Assembly: GCA_023853785.1 (NCBI GenBank)
Contig: JAJIRX010000751.1
Location: 62,001-126,000 of the forward strand
Length of the DNA stretch: 64,000 nucleotides
Direction: 5' to 3'
Origin: Psilocybe azurescens
Lineage: Eukaryota; Basidiomycota; Agaricomycetes; Agaricales; Agrocybaceae
The position numbers and the translations under genes were made by a program. The notes beneath the pieces were generated by a model. The model did no database searches, had not been told where the DNA came from, and was given only the letters and a program-made list of their open reading frames with translations. Positions 25,830 to 37,444 of the stretch are shown here, one piece after another; position 1 is the stretch's first letter, and the number at the start of each line of letters is the position of its first letter.

Positions 25830-27626
25830 CCGCAGAACAAAGTCCCAGGCTCTGCGTGTGTTGTCCAGAACTTGCCAACCTTTTATTGTGCTGCTGCTGC
25901 TGGGGGTTGGAGGCAGAAGAGTCGTACCGTCCCCGCGCGGGCGATCCGTCGCGCCCCCGTCTTTCTTGCGGATACCCCAGTCCCTGGTCTTCTCCCTGGA
26001 CTTGCTGATACCCACCTCCACCTCCTCCGCCTAGAGACGACGAATGCGAATGCGAAGGGTATATCCGCCCCCTGGCCGGGATGGATTGCATCACTCCCTG
26101 GGATCCCTGGGCTTGCGCTGGCACTGGCGTGGCAGAGGGGCGGTGTACGCGAGCGAGTTCTTATGGATCCCATCGACGACCATGCTCCGGTCCTGTCCTG
26201 CCCTTATGCCTGTGCCTGTGCCTGTGCCTGTGCCTATGCCCGCCATCCTCCTCTAATCCCCAGGCCACACCCTGGCCTGCCGCCGCCGCCGCCCCAATAC
26301 TCGGAAACACCTGCCTCTCCCACGGCGGACCCACCGGCTCACCCTCCATCCGCCGCGTCGCCATTCTGCGGCGCCACATGAGCTTGGTCTCAGCGAGCCA
26401 TCGTGCTCTGCGCATGAGAGAGAGGCGGGCGCGGGCATCGGTGGTTGGCATGGGATGCGGCCTGGAGGGAGGAGTGGGGAGTGGGGAGAGCGGGGAGTAT
26501 GAGGAAGAGGAAGAGAGGGGAAAAGAGAAGGGGAAAGGAAAGGGAAAGAAAGGAGAGATTATATTATAGAGGATGGGGATGGAAGAGTGAATAAATGAGA
26601 GAGAAATATAAATAAGATGAAGAAAGCAAAGGAGAGAAAAGAAAGGAAGGGGAGGATGAAGAGGGAATAGGATGGGGAGACGAAAGAAAAGTAAACAAAG
26701 GGATAGGAATGGGAGAAAAAAAAAAAGGGAGTATGAATAGAGAAGGGGGAACGAAGAGAAAGAATGAGGTGAGCATATATGAGAGAAAAGGAAACATTGC
26801 CCAGAAGAAAAAACCCACCCGCTCATACCATGCAATCGCCTTACCCATATCCCTGGGCTGGCCCACGCCCGCCTCAGAATAATACCCAATAGCAAACTCC
26901 GCGCTGGGTAACCTCTTGCATACCGCTTTTCCACGAACTTCAGCACTAACACTTTGTCCTTCTCGAAGCCACCCCTGCACTGCTCGTACCTTCACCCTGT
27001 CCTTGTCCTTGTCCTTGGCCAGCTAACGCCACCCCCACACTCCTGCACACAAAAACACCTGCTCAGTGCCATATCTGCCACACTCTTGCCCTGCTGGCTT
27101 ACAAGGCCATAATACTGCATGCTCATGAGCAGGTAGAATGGGAAGGGCGGTTCTACAAACTTGCATGCATGCCAGAGCTTGTATGCACTGCCAGGAAGTG
27201 CAGGAACGCTTGCAGTGTGCATGGGCTTCTAACATCAGGGAGGACCCGGGTGGAATGAGCAGTTTTGCATGGGAAGAGGGGGTAAGCAGAGAGGAGAGGG
27301 AGTGCGAGAGCGGGGTGAGGAGGAACATAAATTTGGAGAGGAGGAGGAGGAGCGTGCAGACGTATGCGAGTTGCAGCCTGGTGAGGGAGGCGAGGAGGGC
27401 GGTCCCGTGCAGCAGGGGCAGTGCGGTGGATGGAGAGGGCGGGAAGGAGAACTGGCAGAGGAGGTGCGCCATGCCCATGCACTGTGAATTCACGTAAACC
27501 ATTGAGCCAGATCAAGCAAAAGAACCAGAAGTTAGAACCAATGCACATAAACACAGCTGTCAACACCCATCTTTGCCCTACGCTGAAAACAGTCCCCTGA
27601 ACGTGCGTGGTCGTTGAAGTTCTTGT
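25830..27626 (-). pseudogene. Truncated SKT5 copy A
   Basis: On the minus strand this runs parallel to the intact SKT5 from the end of exon 2 (the cgtggtcgttgaagttct words at 27,610) to the RRTQSPG region of exon 6. Recognisable pieces are MGMAHLLCQFSFP, VEPPFPF, QYYGLVSQQG, SAEFAIGYYSEAGVGQPRD, KAIAWYER, then a purine-rich intron 4 equivalent, then TETKLMWRRRM, VMQSIPARGR and RRGRDGSPARGRYDSSASNP. Frames change several times and in-frame stops occur. The N-terminal half, the C-terminal CaaX end and the promoter are missing. It is a dead duplicate sandwiched between two SSP modules. Confidence 0.85.
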
Positions 27627-28134
27627 ATTTGTATTCAAATTCAAATTGAACAATGGATACCAAACAGACCCTGAATGGCAGAGACGGTTATAAGCAGAAC
27701 ACGAGAACACTTATAGATAGAGCTCGGACGGAGCATCCCGACTATATAAATTTCGTCCTTAATGACCTACAAATAGTCGAGATAACTAACAACTCTGGGG
27801 AAGCCACAACGCTTATATTATAATCAAAACAAAGACGGGCTCCACAGCAAATACAAGATCTCTGGCAGACGATGACTCTTGACAGTGCTAAGCTTGAATA
27901 AGCGGTTACACAATGGTATCATGCCGTGCGCAGTGGCGAAGCTGTAGTTTTGGATTGTATAATTTAAGGCCAGGTTCGATAGAAAACATATAAACACCTA
28001 TCCCTCTGGAGCATTTTCATTCGGCAGCTCCTCTTCCTACATTTGATCAGGTTAGCATCCTTCTGTCTCTGTTCATTCCTCCTTACCCACCTATTTTTTT
28101 TTCTGTCATTTAGAAGTTACACCATCTCAAAACA

Positions 28135-28524
28135 ATGAAATTCAACGTCCTTGTAATTGCCAGCGCTCTCCTCGCTTCCGCCTCTGTGGCAATGTCAGCC
28201 ACCATCACCGGCTTCGCTGGCGCTGACTGCACAGACACCAAGGGCAAGAGCTTCGACGTTAAGCCCAACGAATGTTCCACCTTGGGAGGTGACTCGGCCA
28301 AGTCTATCAGATACTCGGGTGTTCCCAATCAAATCAAGTTCTTCATCTCTGGCGGTCCCCACGATATCTGCACCAATGGCGCCGACTTGAAGCTTAGTGG
28401 TGGTTCTGGATGCGCGACGGCACCCCCGTGTAAGCCATGTCCGTGAGCCTTTGGCTGACAAGATAGAACTAACGATATATACCCGTTTCATAGCTTCAAC
28501 TGGGAGAGCGTTTTAATCTCCTAA
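28135..28524 (+). CDS. Small secreted protein, SSP family (SSP-e)
   Basis: Signal peptide MKFNVLVIASALLASASVA, then GFAGADCTD, NECSTLG, KSIRYSGVPNQIKFF, DICTNGADL and GSGCATAP. Exon 1 probably ends at 28,427 (donor GTGTAA) and exon 2 is 28,494-28,524 (FNWESVLIS), giving 107 residues. The usual GTAAGC donor is also present two bases later (28,430), but using it would shift the frame, so the splice choice decides whether the C terminus is family-like. The intron is 66 bp with the first choice. TATAAA at 27,989-27,994; AATAAA at 28,580-28,585. The first CTG motif has become CTD. Expression of a normal protein is likely but less certain than for its neighbours. Confidence 0.78.
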
Positions 28525-28862
28525 ATATATCTGTTGTGATATTACGTGCTTAGCTCTTTGTGCCGTCGGCCCAAAGCTGAATAAACTGATTTTGGAGTTA
28601 TGTGGCGGCTACATCTGTTTACTTTTGTGGAAACGGTAACAAGGGGCCAGCTTGTCATGCTTTGGCATATTATGGCATGCTAACGTTGCTGCATTCAGGA
28701 GTTGCACTCGGTAACTTCATACTTAGCCGATATTAATGAGGTCCAGTGGGACATTGCCGAACGACATGTGGACTTCACATATATGTCGTGGGCGCTATTT
28801 ATTGCCGCCGTTTCGAATATCCCCTTTCCGAAACTGGAATGCATATGGGCAACACAGTAGTA

Positions 28863-29043
28863 CAGTCGACCCCGTCTTAAACCATGCCTCTCGATGGATG
28901 GCATGAGCTATGGGCTTTTGGAGGTTATGGGTTTTGAGAGGTGACTTTTAGTGGGACATGACGATTTGGTTCCCTCCAAAAGGTATGGGTTATGAAGGAC
29001 TATGGGTTATGAGAGGTATGGGTTAAGAGGGGTTCGACTCTGG
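28863..29043. mobile_element. 181-bp TA-flanked inverted-repeat element (pogo/mariner-like MITE)
   Basis: Ends are CAGTCGACCCC... and, inverted, CCAGAGTCGAACCCC..., both leading into TCTTAA-CC-AT-CCTCTC words, with TA on each side (28,861-28,862 and 29,044-29,045). Module units 1 and 3 lack it; unit 3 shows the empty site gtagtacgtattacgag at about 30,910. The interior repeats atgggttatgagagg. It has no coding capacity. TA duplication plus CAG ends fit the pogo/Fot1 branch of Tc1/mariner; that assignment is inferred. Confidence 0.8.
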
Positions 29044-29215
29044 TACGTATTACGAGTAGAATTCGCGTGTACAAAATGAAGTTCGTACACGGGTATGTAG
29101 AAAAACGAAAATGTCCCAATAAACAAATTCATAAAAATCCGTCCGTCCGTGAGTTGAAAAACTCTCTTCTAGTTATCAATTAAAACCACACGAACATATG
29201 AAAAGAATAGAACCG

Positions 29216-29645
29216 CAGTGTTCCGGATCACTTCGACGACCATCCGTCTCCTCCTGGCTTGCCGCTGTCCGTGCCCTTGTGCCTGTACCTGTTCCACATC
29301 TACTCCCCACAGCAGATTCCCACTGCCGCTGACCAGCCGACGCTGCCCAATAATCGGAAACACCCTTCCCTCCTACGGCGGACGCACCGGTTCCTCCTCC
29401 GTCCCTCCCGCCGCATGAGCTTGGTTTCGGTGAGGGCGTCGCGCTCTTGCGTGCAGAGCGCGGCAGGCGCGGGGGCTGTAGAGGCAAGGGGGCGTCGGGG
29501 TTGAGGTGGGATGCGGCCTGGAGAGGGGAGTTAGTGAGGGGTAGAGGAAGAGGAAGAAGAGAGAAAGAGAGGGAAAAGAAACAAAGAAAGGAGAAGAAAA
29601 AAAACAAAGAAAAGAAGGGAGGAGTAGGGAGATAAGATAGAAGAA
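29216..29645 (-). pseudogene. Truncated SKT5 copy B
   Basis: This minus-strand fragment covers part of intron 4 (purine-rich, 29,521-29,645), exon 4 and the start of exon 5 of SKT5. It reads AASHLNPDAPL, loses frame, then GQRQWESAVGS and finally the MVVEVIRNT equivalent where it stops against the SSP module end. It is much shorter than copy A and shares neither end with it. Non-functional. Confidence 0.8.
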
Positions 29646-29679
29646 GAAAGAAAGAAAGGCACAGGATATGAATGCATTC

Positions 29680-31122
29680 TTCATATTCAAATGGAATAAT
29701 GGATGCCAAACAGACCCTGAATGGCAGAGACGGTTATAAACAGAACACAAGAACACTTATAGATAGAGCTTGGACGGAGCATCCCGACTACATAAATTTC
29801 GTCCTTAATGACCTACAAATAGTCGAGATAACTAACAACTCTGGGGGAGCCACAACGCTTATATTATAATCAAAACAAGGGCGGGCTCCACGGCAAATAC
29901 AAGATCTGGCAAACGATGATTCTTGACAATGCTAAGCCTGGATGAGCGGTTACACAATGGTATCATGCCGTGCGCAGTGGCAAAGCGGCAGTTTGGGACA
30001 GTAGAGTTAATAGCAAGGTCCGATAGAAAACTTATAAATACCTGTCTCTTTGGAGCCTTTTCATTCGGCTCCTCTCCTTGCATTCAAACAGGTTATCAGC
30101 CTGCTTTCACTGCTCATCATTCTTTCCTCCCAACTCACATGTTTCTTTAGAAGTTACACCATCTCAACACAATGCAATTCAACGTTTTTGTCATCTCCAG
30201 CGCTCTCCTCGCTTCCGCCTCTGTGGCAATGTCGGCCACCATCACTGGCTTCGCTGGTGCTGACTGCACAGGCACCCAGGGCAAGAGCTTCGACGTCCCG
30301 GCCAACGAGTGTTCCAACTTGGGAGGTGGCTCGGCCAGGTCCATCAGGTACTCGGGTGTCCCCAATCAAATCAAGTTCTTCCTCTCTGGCGGTTCCCACG
30401 ATATCTGCGCCAGCGTCTACTTGACGCTTGGTGGTGGCTCTGGATGCGCGACGGCACCTCCCAGGTAAGCCATGTCAGTGAACCTTTTGCTGACAAGGTA
30501 GAACTAACGATATATATCCGTTTCGCAGCGTCGACTGGGGGAGCGTTTCAATCTCCTAAATAAATCTGTAGTGGTATTACATACTCAACTCTTTGTGCCG
30601 TCGGTCCAAAGCTGAATAAAACTGATTTTGGAATTATGTGGCAGCTACATCTGTTTACTCTTGTGGAAACGGTAACAAGTGGGCAGTTGGTCATGCATTG
30701 GCACATTATGGCATCCTAACGTTCCTCCATTCAGGAGTTCTATATTTGATATTTACCACACTCAGTAACTTCATATTTAATCGATATTAGTGCAGTGGAA
30801 CGCTGCCGAACGACATGTGTACTTGACCTATATGCTCATATATGTCGCGGGCGCTATTTATTTTCGAATGATCCCTTTCCGAAACTGAAATACATATGGA
30901 CAACGCAGTAGTAGTACGTATTACGAGTAAGAATTCGCGTGTAAAAAAGTGAAGTCCGTACACGAGTATGTAGAAAAACGAAGACTTCAAAAAGGAAAAT
31001 GTCCCAATAAATAAATACATAAAAATCCGTCCGTCCATCCGTCCGTGAGTCGAAGACACCCTCCACTACTTGTCAATTAAAACGACACAAACGTATGAAA
31101 GAAAATAGAACCGCAGAATAAG
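29680..31122 (+). repeat. SSP module, unit 3
   Basis: Third SSP module, holding SSP-f. It ends with the same atagaaccgcag words, followed by 110 bp and then the stop codon of the complete SKT5 gene. Confidence 0.7.
30172..30559 (+). CDS. Small secreted protein, SSP family (SSP-f)
   Basis: Exons 30,172-30,464 and 30,529-30,559 (64-bp intron, donor GTAAGC) encode 107 residues. Signal peptide MQFNVFVISSALLASASVA, then GFAGADCTG, NECSNLG, RSIRYSGVPNQIKFF, DICASVYLTLGGGSGCATAP and, from exon 2, SVDWGSVSIS. Four cysteines are kept, but the usual CTNGA after the third Cys is CASVY, and the last-exon motif NWES is DWGS. TATAAA at 30,033-30,038 and AATAAA at 30,615-30,620. The stop codon lies 673 bp from the convergent SKT5 stop codon. 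Intact by every signal seen. Confidence 0.85.
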
Positions 31123-31231
31123 GTCGTACGTAGTCTAGAGTATGCTAAAGCAATGAATCCATCAACTTCGTCTCCCATTCTCCTCCCCCCTTTTTGAACT
31201 TGACTAAACTAAACTCACCCCACGCTCGCAC

Positions 31232-34200
31232 TCACATAATGACACAGTCCTTATCCTCCACCTTCGCACCATGGATGCCCATCTCAGCAAAGGTCTGCGG
31301 TCGTTTGCCCCCGTCCCCCTGCGCCTGCGCCTGCGCCTGTTCCACTTCCCAAGCTGGCGCTGGGCCGGTGCGTCGCCTGTGGTCTTATCGCCGGCGACTG
31401 CGATGGGGTGCTGGGCCCATTTCCATATTTCCCATTCCCATTCGCACTGGGCGTAGGAGTCGCCGCCGACGCAAGGGCAGATTGCGGTGGATAAGGACCG
31501 TCGCCGCCCCCGCCCCCGTTTTGGGAGGGGGAGGTTGATGTTGATGTTGTGCAGCCGCATGCGCTCGAGCTTGCTGCTCCGGCTCTCTCCTCCCATGCCT
31601 CCTGCCCCTACCGCTGCCCCTGCTTGGCCCCCCTCCTGGACTTCCGCCCCTGCCTCCTATACGTCCAGGCGACCCCGCCCCCGCCCCCGACCCCAAACTC
31701 GAATTGGAAGCAGACATGGGCACGGGCACGGGCACCCCAGACGCCCCACCCCCACCGCCGCCGATGGGCAATCTCCCCGGACTCTGCGTGCGTCTCCCCG
31801 GACTTTGTGTGCGTCTTCCTGGACTCGCTATCCTCTGGTTCTGTGGCTGCTGCTGGGGGTTGGACGCGGAAGAAGAGTCGTACCGGCCGCGGGCGGGCGA
31901 TCCGTCGCGCCCTCGTCTTTCCTGCGCGTATCCTTGCGGATACCCTTGTCCTTGTCCTTGTCCTTGTCCTTGGCCCTGGCCTGGTGGATATCCACCTCCC
32001 AGAGACGCCGAATGCGAAGGACCCATCCGTCCTCCAACAGGGACCGACTGCATCACGCCCCCTGCGCCGGTGCAGGTGCAGGTGCGGGTGCAGACATGCC
32101 CCCGCCCGCACCACCCGGGGACGCAGCGTACGCGAGCGAGTTCTTGCGGATCACGTCGACGACCATGCGCCCGTCCGGCCTCCTCCTGCCCTGCTGCTGC
32201 TGCTTCTGCTGGCCTTGTCCCCCATACCCATGCCCATCGAATCCTGCCTTTGCCCCTGCCCCTGTCCCTGCCCCTGCGCTCCTCCTCCTGCACTCCCCAT
32301 ACCAGACTCCCACTGCCGCTGACTAGCCTCCGCCTGCGCAATGCTCGGAAACACCCTGCCCTCCCACGGCGGGCTCACGGGCTCCTCCTCCGCGCGCCTT
32401 GCCGCCATCGTTCGGCGGCGCATGAGCTTGGTCTCGGTGAGCGCGTCGTGCTCCGCGCGCGAGAGCGCGGCGGGCGCTACGGCGGTGAGGGCGCGGAGGC
32501 GCGCGGGGGCGTCGGGGTTCGCGTGGGATGCGGCCTGCAGGGGGAGAAGGTTAGTAAGGAGTACGTGGAGGATGAGGAAGAAGAAAAAAAAACAAAAAAA
32601 GTGAAGAGAGAAAGAAAATGGGGGAGAGAGAACGGCGAGAAAGAGGGGGCGAGAATGGGGAAGAAAAGAGGGAGAGAGAAACGAAGAGAGGGAAGAAAAT
32701 GGGTGAAGAAATGAGGGCAGAGAAGGCGGGGGGAGGGGAGGGTATGGGGGGCGGAAGGGAAGTAAACGAAAAATTAGGGAGGGGCGAAGGAAAGAAAGAG
32801 ATAGAGAAAGGAGGAGAAATAAGAAAAGCGAGAAGAAGCGAGAAGAGACTCGCGAAGAACTCAAAAACCCAATAAGAAACAAAAGCACTCACCCGCTCAT
32901 ACCACGCAATCGCCTTGGCCACATCCCTCGGCTGGCCGACGCCCACCTCGGCATAATACCCCATCGCAAACTCGGCGCTAGCGAGGCCCTTGCGCGCCGC
33001 CTTTTCCGCAAACGTCAGCGCCAGCGCCTCGTCCTTCTCAAAGCCTCCCTCCGCGCCGCTCCCACCCTGTCCCAGCCCTTGCCCCGCACCCGCACCCGCA
33101 CCCGCACCCTGCCCAGCCAGCGCCGCGCCGCCGCTCCCGCACAAAAACCACTTGCTGAGCGCCATGTCCGCCTCCCCTTCCCCCTGCTGGCTCGCGAGGC
33201 TGTAGTACTGCACGCTCATGAGCGGGTCGAACGGGAACGGCGGCTCCGCGAACTCGTACGCGTGGCCCAGCTTGTACTGCGCCGCGGGGAAGTGCAGGAA
33301 CGCGGCGCGCTCGAGGTGCGCGCGCGCCTCGAGCGTCGGGGAGGAGCCAGCAGGGATAAGAGGTTTCGCGGGGGACGCGGGGGTCGGGAGCGAGGAGAGC
33401 GAGGAGAAGAGCGAGGGCGGGAGGGGCGTGGGGAGGAGTGTGAATTCGGAGAGGAGGAGGAGGGCGTAGACGTATGCGGGTTGGGGCGTGGTGAGGGGAG
33501 GCGAGGAGGGCGGCGCGGTGTAGGAGCGGCAGTGCGGTGGAGGGGACGGCGGGAGGGAGAGCTGGCCGAGGAGGTGCGCCATGCCCATACGCTGTTCCAT
33601 GGATGCATGCACGTCAGTTTCACAGGGCGAAGAATTAGGGACACAGAAAGAAATGAACACGCACATAAACACAGCTCTCGACACCCATCTTCGCCCCGCG
33701 CTCAAAACAGTCCCTCGCGCGCGCGTGGTCGTTGAAGTTCTCGTAGTCGCGGCCGAGGCGGAACCACGCCGCGGGGAAGCCGCCTCGCGCAGCGGCCTCG
33801 AAGTCGCGGAACGCGGTGCGCGGGTTGTGGCGCACGCACGCGGGGAAGGCACCCGTCGCCGCGAGCGTCGCGCGCAGGTATATCGCCTCTGCCACCGGCG
33901 CGGGCATCTGCGGTTTCCCCCCTCCTGCACCAGGTGTTTGAGGGGGCGGGGACCACGACGTGGCGAGCTGCAGCACCATCGGCGCGGCGGCCTCCGCGAG
34001 CCGCACGAGGGCGGGGTCGACGCCCGCGGTGTTGAGTGGCCCGACGATGGGGTCGGTCGGGCAGCCCTGCGCGCGGTCGAGCAGGAAGAAGACGTCGCGG
34101 CACCAGGCGATCTTGAGCGCAGGGTCGTGGGTGGGGGTTTGGATCTGGGCGGCGGCTTGTTGGAGCTGGGCGAGTTGTGGGAGCGGGGCGGTGAGCGAGG

Positions 34201-34844
34201 GTGGGATGGATGTCGATGTTGAGGTGGAGGTGGAAGGGGGCAGCGATGACGTGGTTGCTTGTTGCGGAGGAAGTCGCGGTGGGGACGGCGCGGTGTAGTA
34301 GGCTTGAGAGGGGGGAGCCAATGGTGGTGGTGGCGGCATGGAAGACTGGAGTGCCAGATTAGCGATCGATGCGTTGAGATCAAAGCCGGATCCTCCGCCG
34401 ATCCACGTTCCTTGTTGTTGTTGGACTTGTTGCTGCTGTGGTTGCTGCTGCTGATTCACGATCATGAATCCGGGATTGTAGTTGATCGCACTCTGACTCT
34501 GCGTCTGCGTCTGCACCTGCATCTGCTCATCCAGCGTCCGCGCCATCTACGCTCCCCCAATCATCATCAGCTCCATCCATCCATCCCCCGCATAGCAAAG
34601 ACGCACTCACATTAACAGGAATCGACTTGTCCACTCTATGCGGCCGCGGCGCAATCAGCGGGTTCTCAAAGTGCGGCGGCGACTCCAGCTCCCACTTGTT
34701 CGGCGTCACGAACTTCTCCGCCTCCCGCCGCAGATCGGGGGGCAGTGGCGGCAGCGGCGGCGGGAGGCCCGGGTTCTGTCTTGACGAGGAGGAGGAGGGG
34801 CTGGCGAGCTCGTAGGGCCGTGGAGGGACGGGGGGCGCAGACAT
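31232..34844 (-). CDS. SKT5: SKT5/CHS4-like chitin synthase activator (Sel1 repeats, CaaX)
   Basis: Exons: 34,844-34,611; 34,546-33,665; 33,591-32,893; 32,534-32,303; 32,243-32,115; 32,061-31,232, about 1,001 residues. The first three introns (64, 73, 358 bp) have clear GT-AG ends. The last two (59, 53 bp) are GC-rich and chosen because they restore the frame. Residues 1-78 hold the conserved VTPNKWELES...HFENPLIAP block. Residues 79-200 are Gln/Pro/Ser-rich. Sel1-type helical repeats span roughly 285-620 (FRDFEAAARGGFPAAWFRLG, HLERAAFLHFPAAQYKLGHA, ADMALSKWFLCG, SAEFAMGYYAEVGVGQPRD). The tail is low-complexity GQ/RGRDGSPARGRYDSS and ends FAEMGIHGAKVEDKDCVIM. CVIM is a CaaX farnesylation box, as in yeast Skt5/Chs4, which recruits and activates chitin synthase III at the bud neck or septum. 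Two G-run frame changes (near 31,510 and 31,315) must cancel each other for the tail to be read. It is the only complete copy in the window. Confidence 0.85.
32535..32892 (-). other. Long polypurine/polypyrimidine intron of SKT5 (intron 4th exon boundary)
   Basis: At 358 bp this intron is five times longer than its neighbours. On the plus strand it is almost pure A/G (for example agaaagaaaatgggggagag repeats at 32,600-32,850). The donor is GTGAGT after ...WYER and the acceptor is CTGCAG before AASHANPDA. The same purine-rich filler is recognisable in truncated copies A (26,470-26,760) and B (29,521-29,645), where copy B breaks inside it. Confidence 0.75.
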
Positions 34845-37440
34845 CGTCGCGGTGTTGTGGTGAGTATGGTAGCAGGTTGAGACGAGATTTTGATTTATAC
34901 GTGTGCCTTCCGCAGTCATGCGTAGTGATGTGATGGGCACAGCCACCCCATTTTCCAATCAGCGATGTCCGTCACCGCCTCTCTTGCAAGCGAGCAAGAT
35001 TCTCGCTACGTAGTGCTTACGTCTTGGCTTATTCGCCCCCTCATTCTGCGGCGTCCCATCCAAACTCCAAACGCCGCCAACGCCGCTTGGCCCGCCCAAC
35101 TGTGTACACGGTCATCGATCATCGTCGATGTCCACTTGTCCCTTGACCACACCTCTTCTATTCTCGTTCTTGCGCCTCTTTCCTGGATACAATCTGCTTC
35201 CTGTCGTTCTCTCTCAAGATTCGTCGTTCTTCACTCTTCTCCTTCTCAACGCAGTCTCTCAGAGTTTGTCGCACAGAGAGACTGAACTTATCCTAGGACC
35301 CTGCCTATGCCCCAGTCGGACCCGTCATCGTCACGCGTAAACTAGGTACCGAGTACAGACGTCTCACGCACTCTTTCTTCCTTCCTCCCACTACAGACCC
35401 TTCCTCCCTCCTCCATCTCTCCCTCCCTCCCTCCCTCCCTTCGTCCATCTTCCTCCTTTCTTTCTTTCTGCCTCCCCTGTCCATCTTTCGTTCTCCCTTG
35501 GGATGCATGTTCAATCCGCCCTACCTACCTACTGCGTCCCTTCCTCCCTCCCTCCCTTTTTCTCCGTTTTTATTTTCCCCTCCCCCTCCTCCCCCCTCGC
35601 ACCCCAGCCAACACCCATCGCGACCGATAGACCCTACCGACACGGATGTCGGGTGGGGGTCGGATAGGTGGGTTAGACCGTGCGAGACCCACAGCGCACA
35701 TTCCCATCCTCATCCCCCATTCCCATTCTCATTCCCACACGCACGCACGCATGCCCCGTCCCCGTCCTCAAACTACTCAATCACGCATGGCACGGCACGG
35801 CACGGCACGCATAGTGTCCATCGCTCCAATCCGCAATCGTCGATTATCAATCGACACGAGCTCCAGCTTCAGCTCCAGCTTCGACCACCGCGCCGCGTCT
35901 GCCCGTACTGCGATCTTTGCCTCTTTTTTTTTTTTTTTGGCTCCGCGCCGCTTCCCGTCCTACATTTTGCAAGAGGATGCGCATGAGCAGCATATATGCC
36001 CCCATCCCATCCCATCTCGCACGACCGTGTTTCTCCTCTCCTCTCCTCTCTTGGACCCCGGCGTTCTGCACACATACACGTGCATCGTGCATTTAATTCC
36101 GGCTGGCTGTGCGCGTTTTTCAATGATACACTGACACTGTGATAGACTCTTGGGATACCCCTCCTCCTTGTTCCTCCGCGATGCGAGGTAGCACGGTGTG
36201 GATGGGATCCGATGAGCTTCCGCCTCCGCCTCTGCCTCTGCAATGCTACTCGAGCCGGAGTCTCAAGTCGCAGTTCGAGTCGCAGTCAGAGCCAGAGCCG
36301 CAGTCGAAGTCGACGTCGACGTCGCACTCCATCGCCAGCCCACCTATTGCTTGTTCTTCGCATCACGCATATCTCTCGTACCTCCTCTCGTACCTCTGCT
36401 CGCGTAGCATCTACGGCTATGGGCTGCCGTCGTTCGTCGGTCGTCGTCCATCGATCAATGCTGTCTGTGAATCTGCATCGAATCTGAACCTGAACCTGCT
36501 TGTTTGACCTGCTTCTTCCGAGTGTGTTCTCGCAGATCTGTTTTTGTTTTTTTTGATTTCGGATCTGGATCTGCTACGTACAGGCCGCAGACCGCAGAAT
36601 AGACTTGGAATACACGCTGCACGCACGCTTGTATGCTGTCGCGTCGCGTCGCGTCAACGGAAATCGAAAATTGAACATCGAAACTGACATTCTTTAATCA
36701 TCTTCGCACACGCACGCGAACGTGCGTCCCCTACCTGTAGGTAAATACAAGCTGGTTGGCTGGTACAAGCTGTCTGCTCACGCTTCGACGCTTTGGCGCT
36801 GTCCTCTGTGCTGCTATACGATGTGTGCTCTGCGCCGTGATAGCCAGTAACCAATCCTGCTGTCCTGTCCTTCGATCTTTCACGATTTCGATGTGACATG
36901 ACACAATGCGATACGACATGATATGATGCGAAGCAACAAACTTGAGCTCGGGTCCGATGAGGGCCTCGTCTGCGCCCCTTCATCTCATCTTCACTTCGCC
37001 TCATTCTCCGCTCCCTCCTTGCACCAAAAATCTCTCCTCTCTCGTCTATCCCTCGATCTTTCCTTCGATCCCTGCAGACGCAAGCACTTTTCTTGTTCTT
37101 ATAAGCAAGACTTGAACCCGACCTCCTGAGCTCTTGCTACGGTACACTTTCTATTTAATTTCAATTTCAAATTCGACACGATGCGATGCGAGGGTCACGG
37201 TTAAATTCAAATCCGACGAGCGTGCCTGCATGAGAATGAGACTGAGATTCATCAATGCACCCCTCATCGTCTTTGGATTGTTTTGTTCACTGCTTCCCTC
37301 GCATCTATCGTCGATCGCTCGGATTTGCGTTCCTTGTCGTCGAAAAGCCATACAGTAGACCATGGGATGAGACCTGCTGTAGACTGTAGACTGTAGACTC
37401 TGGTCTTCGTCTCAGCTTACGCCGCGGTGCGCACTGCGCG
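34845..37440. repeat. SKT5 upstream block (alpha), copy 1
   Basis: Non-coding, rich in microsatellite-like tracts (ctccctccctccctccct near 35,425; gcacggcacggcacggcac near 35,795; a T run near 35,925). It presumably contains the SKT5 promoter. It is repeated at 48,871-51,300, partly at 63,600-64,000, and inverted at 14,500-16,753. Open frames here fall in low-complexity sequence and are not preserved among copies. Confidence 0.7.
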
Positions 37441-37444
37441 CTGT

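Larger units (their letters stand above)
27627..29215 (+). repeat. SSP module, unit 2
   Basis: Second copy of the SSP module, holding SSP-e. It differs from units 1 and 3 by a 181-bp insertion in the 3' flank (28,863-29,043). It begins directly at the break in SKT5 copy A and ends at gaaccgcag against SKT5 fragment B. Confidence 0.75.

Noticed and set aside
26550..27000. 263-codon minus-strand frame rich in Phe/Ser/Leu that looks like a membrane protein
   Set aside because: It is translation of the pyrimidine-rich intron remnant in the truncated SKT5 copy.
31940..31980. Tandem ccttgt repeat that looked like a microsatellite or array
   Set aside because: It encodes the GQGQGQ run of the SKT5 tail and is not an array of spacers.
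31487..32714. Long plus-strand open frames (279, 257 and 336 codons) opposite the SKT5 tail
   Set aside because: They are shadows of the GC-rich low-complexity coding sequence on the minus strand, with Pro/Arg/Ser-only composition and no motif.
34965..36507. Open frames in the SKT5 upstream block that might be a divergent gene
   Set aside because: The second and third copies of the block do not keep the frames, and the sequence is rich in simple repeats.
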